Positions 1 through 4,019 of a stretch of DNA of 7,525 nucleotides are shown piece by piece. The notes beneath the pieces were generated by a model. The model searched no databases. It worked only from the letters and a program-made list of their open reading frames with translations, and had not been told where the DNA came from. Position 1 is the first letter of the stretch. The number at the start of each line of letters is the position of its first letter. The translations under genes and the position numbers were made by a program. The DNA is taken from the NCBI GenBank assembly GCA_003132825.1, contig PKYX01000096.1, forward strand, positions 5,298-12,822, written 5' to 3'. The DNA comes from Acidobacteriaceae bacterium (GTDB lineage Bacteria > Acidobacteriota > Terriglobia > Terriglobales > Acidobacteriaceae).

Positions 1-258
1 CAGTGGAGACAAATACGTGATTCGATTGGCAGCCCGTCGCTAGCGTCTCCGGCTTCGGAGACCGCCCTGGCCGCGGAGCCCGCCTCAGGATTCAAGGACA
101 TTCAGCGGCCAACACCGACGCAGCCGCCATCCAATACGCCTCCTAGCGAGCCGGCGGACCCGGCATCGATTGCCAGCATCGTCGACAGCATGCTGGCCGA
201 GCTCAGGCCTAAGCTGGTCGAAGAGATCGCCAGGAAGATGAGTCAAGAGAAGAAGTAG
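1..258 (+). CDS. C-terminal fragment of an unidentified protein with Pro/Ser/Ala-rich linker
   Basis: The frame is open from the first base to a TAG at 256-258, giving 85 residues of a protein whose start lies outside the window. The first ~60 residues are low-complexity, rich in Pro, Ser, Ala, Thr and Glu (for example PTPTQPPSNTPPSEPADP), as in a flexible interdomain linker. The last ~27 form a charged amphipathic helix containing SIVDSMLAELRPKLVEEIAR and end in KKMSQ-like lysine-rich residues. From general knowledge, tails of this kind (linker, then a helix with LRPKLVEEIA) occur at the ends of acidobacterial response-regulator-like or signalling proteins. No catalytic or receiver domain is visible here, so this is only a suggestion. 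The codon choice and the clean open frame support a real gene. Function is not assigned. Confidence 0.75.
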   Translation, partial: QWRQIRDSIGSPSLASPASETALAAEPASGFKDIQRPTPTQPPSNTPPSEPADPASIASIVDSMLAELRPKLVEEIARKMSQEKK

Positions 259-348
259 ATTTCGATCCAGCAACCCCTGCCTCCCAAAAGCCCGTCATAC
301 CGTTCCATGTCGGAAACCTGGCCCCCGCCCGCTCCGTGGAAATTGAAA

Positions 349-366
349 CACTCGGAATTCTGAGTG
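349..366. promoter_or_regulatory. 18-base near-perfect palindrome, possible operator
   Basis: CACTCGGAATTCTGAGTG reads the same on both strands except for one mismatched pair (354/361). It lies 91 bases after the upstream stop codon and 166 bases before the DUF2277 start. ATTGAA at 342-347 and TTCAAT at 376-381 flank it and could extend a stem. It could be a regulator binding site or part of a transcript hairpin. There is no T-tract to make it a convincing terminator. Confidence 0.3.
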
Positions 367-422
367 ACTAGCCAATTCAATCTCATCCAGCATACGGAGA
401 ATTCGGGAGAAGATCATATCGA

Positions 423-581
423 ATGCCTATGCCAGCGTTTATTGCGAGATTTCATGTTTGCGACAATAGTGATCAGAAAGTCGAGAAAACATTGGAATGT
501 GATAGCGAGGAGCGTTTAACATTAGCCGTGTATGTGCAGAAATATCAAGACCCTCTTCAACTTCGATCCGCCCGTTACTGA
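423..581 (+). CDS. Possible small ORF (52 aa) overlapping the DUF2277 start
   Basis: ATG at 423-425 opens a 52-codon frame ending at TGA 579-581, preceded by a purine-rich GGGAGAAG at 405-412. The peptide starts MPMPAFIARFHVCDNSDQ and is acidic in the middle, with two Cys. It overlaps the first 50 bases of the DUF2277 gene in another frame, which is unusual for a real gene. A frame of this length is not rare by chance. I recognise no family. It would be a non-annotated small protein or translational leader if real; chance is the more likely explanation. Confidence 0.15.
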   Translation: MPMPAFIARFHVCDNSDQKVEKTLECDSEERLTLAVYVQKYQDPLQLRSARY

Positions 582-801
582 CGAAGAGATTCGAGCGGCC
601 TCGCTCCAGTTCGTCAGGAAAATCAGCGGTTTCAACAAGCCGTCGAAATCAAACGAAGACTCGTTCCTTGCTGCGGTGGATGAGGTAGCCGGCATCTCGA
701 CTCGCCTTCTCCGTTCGCTCGCAACCAACGCACCGCCAAGAACTCGAGAGGAAGAAGCGGCAAAAGCCAAGGCTCGCGCCGCAGAGAGATTCGGCGCGTG
801 A
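532..801 (+). CDS. DUF2277 family protein
   Basis: This 89-residue protein matches the small DUF2277 family over its whole length: the N-terminal MCRNIKTLFNFDPPVTDEEI, the central SLQFVRKISGFNKPS and the C-terminal APPRTREEEAAKAKARAAERF. The length is normal for the family. The start is fixed by the conserved MCRNIK opening. No strong Shine-Dalgarno sits at the usual distance; GCGAGGAG at 505-512 is about 19 bases away, so translation may be weak or use another mechanism. There is no signal peptide or membrane segment, so it is probably cytosolic. The family's biochemical role is not known to me. The N-terminal Cys and the basic/acidic helices are the only notable features. It stands alone, with 136 bases to the next gene. 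Confidence 0.93.
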   Translation: MCRNIKTLFNFDPPVTDEEIRAASLQFVRKISGFNKPSKSNEDSFLAAVDEVAGISTRLLRSLATNAPPRTREEEAAKAKARAAERFGA

Positions 802-828
802 GCTTTCTCCAGAGATGCTGACGATTGC

Positions 829-899
829 GGGGTGGGCTTCGACCCCTGGACCAACTTTCCGATAAACTTCCGCCGCGCCCCCCCACCTGTTTGACGGGG
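829..899 (+). other. Short G/C hairpins in the DUF2277 downstream spacer
   Basis: Two small stems can be drawn after the DUF2277 gene. GGGGT at 829-833 pairs with ACCCC at 842-846. CCCC at 881-884 pairs with GGGG at 896-899 across an 11-base loop. Neither is followed by a run of T, so they are weak candidates for termination. The second stem overlaps the 17-base dispersed motif. Confidence 0.2.
879..895 (+). repeat. 17-base dispersed motif, copy 1
   Basis: CCCCCCACCTGTTTGAC occurs here and again, identically and in the same orientation, at 6875-6891. Both copies lie between genes. In this copy the 3' end runs into GGGG and could pair with the preceding C run; in the other copy it does not, so the match is not explained by a shared hairpin. 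The last bases contain TTGAC, a -35-like core, but I see no good -10 at the right spacing here. Confidence 0.6.
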
Positions 900-937
900 T
901 GAGAACATGACGGGACGGAATATGCACCCCTAATAGG

Positions 938-1438
938 ATGAGCATTCAACGAACGAATCTTGTCCGTTGCGTTCAACTAATGCATCGCGTGCACAATGTG
1001 GTCTTTCCTTCGCAATTTGCGTATCTTTTGATCCAGTATCAGCAGCATCCGGAAGCGAAGAGTCTAGCGCCTGATAGCACGCCGTGCTGCGCAGAGACAA
1101 AGGGCCTGCTCAAGCGTGCACACGTAATTGCAGGAGAGATTCGTTACGTCGGCAAGGAAACAGGTCGCAAATGGGAAGAAGGCGGCGAGATCAGCCTTTT
1201 GGAATTCGCAGCTACCGAATTTGGGCGAAAAGGTAAGGTTGGCGCGAGTGAGGATGTAAAGGCAAGAATCAGTAGCATCGGAATCAACAGGTGCGCTCGC
1301 GAGAGCGGATTTGATCGCAAGAAGTTTGTCAGAAAACTGACTCGTAGGTCGCCTGTAAAACGGAACTCGTACAATGAATTCGTACGCTGGCTTGACGGCT
1401 ACAAGTCCACAATTGCTCGACAAGTGGCGAGAAGATGA
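938..1438 (+). CDS. Hypothetical protein with C-terminal helix-turn-helix
   Basis: This is a 166-residue basic protein of no family I recognise. Residues ~114-150 (IGINRCARESGFDRKKFVRK, then SPVKRNSYNEFVRWL) have the spacing of a Cro/XRE-like helix-turn-helix: helix, Gly turn in RESGFD, recognition helix, then a third helix. This suggests DNA binding. The ~110 residues before it include two adjacent Cys (50-51) and a segment with EISLLEFAATEFG. Having the HTH at the C-terminus is unusual for small repressors. The start is uncertain: ATG 938 has AGG directly against it and no spaced Shine-Dalgarno, and ATG 980 is an alternative. An in-frame TGA at 908-910 limits upstream extension. The gene ends 29 bases before the DUF4238 gene, so the two are probably co-transcribed. 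An N-terminally truncated relic is also possible. Confidence 0.6.
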   Translation: MSIQRTNLVRCVQLMHRVHNVVFPSQFAYLLIQYQQHPEAKSLAPDSTPCCAETKGLLKRAHVIAGEIRYVGKETGRKWEEGGEISLLEFAATEFGRKGKVGASEDVKARISSIGINRCARESGFDRKKFVRKLTRRSPVKRNSYNEFVRWLDGYKSTIARQVARR

Positions 1439-1467
1439 CCAAAGCCTCCTGAGGAATTCCCGATCCG

Positions 1468-2694
1468 ATGAAACAAACGCAGTCCCGCGCACACCATTAC
1501 GTGCCTCAGTGGTATCAGAAGCGGTTCTTGCCTCCTGGCGTGACGAATTTCTTTTGCTTAGACCTTCACCCCGAGACCGTAGCATGGGACGGAGGTTCGC
1601 ATCAGCGGAAGGCGGTGCGACGCCGAGGTCCAACCGTCTGCTTTCGCCAAGATGACCTCTATACGTTAAAACTGGGGAGTTGGACCACGGACCAAATTGA
1701 GCGGAGCTTCTTCGGCGAGGTGGACAGAAGAGGCCGCGAGGCAGTGGCACATTTTGCCAATTACAGTGGCATATCTGAGCCGACGTGGGGTGCTGGCCGC
1801 GACCTCATACCCTACATGGACGCCCAAAAGCTCAGGACGCCGAAGGGGCTGGACCTAATAAAGAAGCGCCTTGGTAGCACGGACCACAATGCCACTCTGG
1901 TCGAGATGCAGAGCAAGTTTGAGTTCAGCACCATGTGGATGGAAGGAGTGTGGGAAATCGTCTGGGCGACGCTCAGCCCGACAAAGTTCATCGTCACCGA
2001 CGACCCAGTCACCTTCTACTGCAAAACGGTGTTCCCGAGCGAATGGATATATCCCAACGAGATGTCCCCGAAGAAGATTGGCACGCGCACGATCTTCCCC
2101 CTCGGCCTCGACTCCTGCATCATCATCACGCATGTGCAGCTTGTGAGGGACCCACGGTCAGCTCCCACAGAAATGCGCACTAATGCACGCTCCTATCAAC
2201 AGACCATGAAGTACCTCGGTGACATACAGTTTGGGCGCGAGCTTGAGCAGGACGAGGTTCTGCGCGTCAACTACATCCTGAAGAGGCGGGCCGTCCGCTA
2301 CATCGCAGCGGCCGAGGAAGAGTGGTTGTACCCTGAGCGTAGCGTGTCGACAACGGAGTGGGCGAAGTTGGACGATGACTGGTTCTTGTTCCCGCACCCG
2401 CACCTCTGGAAGGTTCCCTTCCACAGAGAGATCGTTGTTGGCTATCGCGACGGCACGGCTTCGGCCTGGGACGAATATGGGCGCAAGCCGGGGCAACGCG
2501 GCTTCAAAGACGATAAGCAGCGAGACCGGGAATGGGGTACGTGCGAGCTCGCAAAACGTGTATGGGCGAGGAAGCGCGCGGGGAAGTCGAGAGCCAGCGT
2601 GGACGAGCGCATGGGAGGGGGCGTCAGGGGCGTCCCCGACCGCCAGATGGACGAGTATTTGAGCGAGGAGGGCCGGCCCCCCGCTTCTTCGTAG
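1468..2694 (+). CDS. DUF4238 family protein
   Basis: This 408-residue protein carries the hallmarks of DUF4238: HHYVPQWYQKRF at residues 9-20, FIVTDDPV at 174-181 and a hydrophobic TRTIFPLGLDSCIIITH segment at ~206-222. The helical VNYILKRRAVRYIAAAEEEW region follows at ~267-285. GAGGA at 1451-1455 lies 12 bases upstream of the ATG, a slightly long but usable spacing. There is no signal peptide or clear membrane segment, so it is probably cytosolic. The conserved His pair and the Asp pair in TDDP are candidate functional residues, but no reaction is established for the family to my knowledge. Past about residue 340 the sequence becomes a charged, Gly/Arg-rich tail that looks unlike the family core and may be disordered. 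The HTH gene 29 bases upstream suggests a two-gene operon. Family call confident; function unknown. Confidence 0.85.
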   Translation: MKQTQSRAHHYVPQWYQKRFLPPGVTNFFCLDLHPETVAWDGGSHQRKAVRRRGPTVCFRQDDLYTLKLGSWTTDQIERSFFGEVDRRGREAVAHFANYSGISEPTWGAGRDLIPYMDAQKLRTPKGLDLIKKRLGSTDHNATLVEMQSKFEFSTMWMEGVWEIVWATLSPTKFIVTDDPVTFYCKTVFPSEWIYPNEMSPKKIGTRTIFPLGLDSCIIITHVQLVRDPRSAPTEMRTNARSYQQTMKYLGDIQFGRELEQDEVLRVNYILKRRAVRYIAAAEEEWLYPERSVSTTEWAKLDDDWFLFPHPHLWKVPFHREIVVGYRDGTASAWDEYGRKPGQRGFKDDKQRDREWGTCELAKRVWARKRAGKSRASVDERMGGGVRGVPDRQMDEYLSEEGRPPASS

Positions 2695-2848
2695 TCGCCG
2701 CCTCGTGCCGCCTCAGCCCGCGCACCGGTTCTGAGCGGTCAGCTCTTCGGGTGTTTTGTTTGGAGTCGTTGGTGTAATCGCGATGTTAAACCAGCAACGG
2801 GATTGGGCGAGCCTGCTGGATTGTTTGACTTGACTGTGAGCTTCGGAG

Positions 2849-2876
2849 CGCCCAGACTTTTGTAAACTGCTGGGCG
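2849..2876 (+). promoter_or_regulatory. Leader hairpin abutting the ribosome binding site of the secreted-protein gene
   Basis: CGCCCAG (2849-2855) and CTGGGCG (2870-2876) are perfect 7-base complements around a 14-base AT-rich loop. The 3' arm ends on the first base of the GAGGA Shine-Dalgarno (2876-2880). A hairpin here could limit or present the ribosome site. No ligand-binding structure is apparent. Chance is possible for a 7-base stem. Confidence 0.3.
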
Positions 2877-2887
2877 AGGATTGCGTC

Positions 2888-3301
2888 TTGAAAAGACTGT
2901 CAATTGCTCTTCTAGTGTTTAGCGTATTTGCTCCTACTGTTTTCGCCCAATCTGCTGAGCAAGAGGAGCGAGACAAGATATTTTCCGCGTGGCGCGAAAT
3001 CGTTAGCGGCGCAGAAAGGGACTACAAGAATAAGAACGGTCGTTACGGGGACTTGGCCGCTCTGCGTAAGGCTCACCTTCTCCGCAGCTTGGCTGTCGAG
3101 TCCTGCTCATCGGCGGCCAGCGGTAAAGCAACCGGCAATTTCGTACCCAAGAGCACGTTGATTGACGTGGTAGTATCAGCGGATGGTCAATACTTCTTTG
3201 TAATGATCCTTGAGCACTCTGGGCGTTGTTTTGGGCCTCCGATGTACAATCTTATGCCGGATTTACAGGATAGCCCGGAAGGACCAATAATAGCAGGGTA
3301 G
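2888..3301 (+). CDS. Small secreted hypothetical protein, pilin-like in pattern
   Basis: The 137-residue product begins with a clear Sec signal peptide: MKR, a hydrophobic core, and a likely cleavage after VFA at residue 20. The mature protein of ~117 residues would be periplasmic or secreted. The start is TTG at 2888, strongly supported by GAGGA at 2876-2880 with 7-base spacing. Residues ~34-66 (WREIVSGAERDYKNKNGRYG and LAALR) resemble the helix-then-YGDLAAL pattern of type II pseudopilin-like periplasmic proteins common in acidobacteria. VSADGQYFFVMILE (~96-109) looks like a beta hairpin. Cys73 and Cys114 could form a disulfide. There is no prepilin peptidase site, so it would not be an assembled pilin. 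I do not recognise a named family. It is apparently monocistronic, with 193 bases upstream and a regulatory spacer downstream. Confidence 0.75.
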   Translation: MKRLSIALLVFSVFAPTVFAQSAEQEERDKIFSAWREIVSGAERDYKNKNGRYGDLAALRKAHLLRSLAVESCSSAASGKATGNFVPKSTLIDVVVSADGQYFFVMILEHSGRCFGPPMYNLMPDLQDSPEGPIIAG

Positions 3302-3302
3302 A

Positions 3303-3383
3303 TGAAACGCCTGAGTTAACTCCCTCCTCGATTGTCTTATCCAGCGTTTCGACCTTTCATTGTTGATGTAGTCAGGCGTTTCA
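3303..3383 (+). repeat. Long-range 12-base inverted repeat after the secreted-protein gene
   Basis: TGAAACGCCTGA at 3303-3314 and TCAGGCGTTTCA at 3372-3383 are exact reverse complements separated by 57 bases. GAT at 3301-3303 and ATC at 3384-3386 could add pairs around a one-base bulge. The left arm starts 2 bases after the stop codon of the preceding gene. The stem is not followed by a T-run, so an ordinary terminator is doubtful. A structured RNA, a 3' UTR element or the ends of a tiny decayed insertion are alternatives. Confidence 0.5.
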
Positions 3384-3484
3384 ATCGGACGACCCGGTTG
3401 CTGTCGCTACAATCCACGACGTCCTGCGCTTTCAAATAAACAGAGCACCATACGGTCCGAGTTTTAAATGTCAGAGTAGTGATT

Positions 3485-3546
3485 GTTGCAACCAGGCGTT
3501 AGCACAAGCTTGCACCGTTTGTTCGCCGAAAACCGAGGTCGATGAG
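3485..3546 (+). repeat. Flanking direct repeat, left copy
   Basis: This 62-base stretch aligns with 6783-6843 in the same orientation, with about 12 differences by hand count (roughly 80% identity). The core TTAGCACAAGCTTGC (3499-3513) is identical in both. Weaker similarity may continue for ~40 bases beyond. It lies about 130 bases before padR. The differences do not clearly follow a codon pattern on either strand. Confidence 0.6.
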
Positions 3547-3628
3547 TGAAATGGCGATAATGCACTCGCCGACCTGTAACGCCCAATGACGGCGGGCTGG
3601 AGGATCGATTCGATGACGGCTCGTACTG

Positions 3629-3656
3629 TTGACTATCACATCTTGACGGTCATAAT
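3629..3656 (+). promoter_or_regulatory. padR-permease promoter with tandem TGAC-N-RTCA sites
   Basis: TTGACT (3629-3634) and CATAAT (3651-3656) are each 5 of 6 matches to the sigma70 -35 and -10 boxes, 16 bases apart. The predicted transcript start is near 3663, only ~16 bases before the padR ATG. TGACTATCA (3630-3638) and the palindrome TGACGGTCA (3644-3652) sit 14 bases apart, start to start, overlapping the -35 and -10 boxes. They are good candidates for the operator of the PadR protein encoded just downstream. The promoter is seen; the operator role is inferred. Confidence 0.6.
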
Positions 3657-3679
3657 GAAGAAGTGCTACTTTGACCTCC

Positions 3680-4015
3680 ATGAGTGATCAGAACACTGAT
3701 GTCATACAGGGCACGCTGGACATGTTGATCCTGAAGACCCTGAGTCTCGAACCGCTTCATGGCTTTGGCATCGCCCGCCGCGTCGAGCAAATCTCGCGTG
3801 GCGTATTCAAGGTTAACCCCGGCTCGCTGCTCACTGCCTTGCAACGCCTGGAACGCGCCGGCTGGCTGGATTCCGAGTGGCGGCAAACTGAAAACTCGCG
3901 CCGCGCTAGGTTCTATACCCTTACTCGCGCCGGGAAGAAGCGGCTCGATATTGAAACAGCCGATTGGACCCGCCGTGCCTCTGCGATTGCACGGCTCCTC
4001 CGAGAAGGAGCTTAG
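3680..4015 (+). CDS. PadR family transcriptional regulator (acidobacterial ADOP-associated type)
   Basis: The 111-residue protein is a single winged-helix domain of the PadR family. Motifs are DVIQGTLDMLILKTLSLEPL (residues 7-26), HGFGIARRVEQIS (27-39), the recognition region NPGSLLTALQRLERAGWL (46-63) and the wing with RARFYTLTRAGKKRL (75-89). The short C-terminal helix is typical of the acidobacterial subgroup. SLLTALQRLE replaces the more usual SLYPALHRLE. PadR proteins usually act as dimeric repressors released by a small ligand; the ligand is unknown here. ATG 3680 is preferred over the in-frame TTG 3671 because the predicted transcript starts near 3663, leaving TTG almost no leader. The stop is 4 bases before the permease start, so the two genes are almost certainly co-transcribed and PadR probably regulates the pair. 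Confidence 0.93.
   Translation: MSDQNTDVIQGTLDMLILKTLSLEPLHGFGIARRVEQISRGVFKVNPGSLLTALQRLERAGWLDSEWRQTENSRRARFYTLTRAGKKRLDIETADWTRRASAIARLLREGA
4005..4010 (+). promoter_or_regulatory. Ribosome binding site fixing the permease start
   Basis: AAGGAG lies inside the end of padR, 9 bases before ATG 4020. It decides the permease start against the longer in-frame opening that runs back to 3759 through padR. Confidence 0.8.
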
Positions 4016-4019
4016 CCCT

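Larger units (their letters stand above)
3302..3679. other. 378-base intergenic spacer upstream of padR
   Basis: No convincing gene lies here. It holds the long-range inverted repeat (3303-3383), the left copy of the flanking repeat (3485-3546), two ATGACGGC direct repeats (3586-3593 and 3613-3620) and the padR promoter (3629-3656). Bases 3387-3484 show nothing I can name. Confidence 0.7.

Noticed and set aside
522..908. Minus-strand frame opposite DUF2277
   Set aside because: Shadow of a recognised family protein.
1064..1750. 228-codon minus-strand frame across the HTH and DUF4238 genes
   Set aside because: It overlaps two plus-strand genes, one with clear family motifs. The product is Arg/Ser-rich low-quality sequence without recognisable domains.
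3671..3679. TTG at 3671 as the padR start
   Set aside because: The predicted transcript start near 3663 leaves almost no leader, and family members typically begin just before the DVIQGTLD motif, as ATG 3680 does.
3759..4019. Extension of the permease frame back through padR, which would make a 980-residue protein
   Set aside because: The extra 87 residues lie out of frame over the well-conserved PadR gene and match no family. AAGGAG at 4005-4010 and the conserved MSLWRQL-type start fix the start at 4020.
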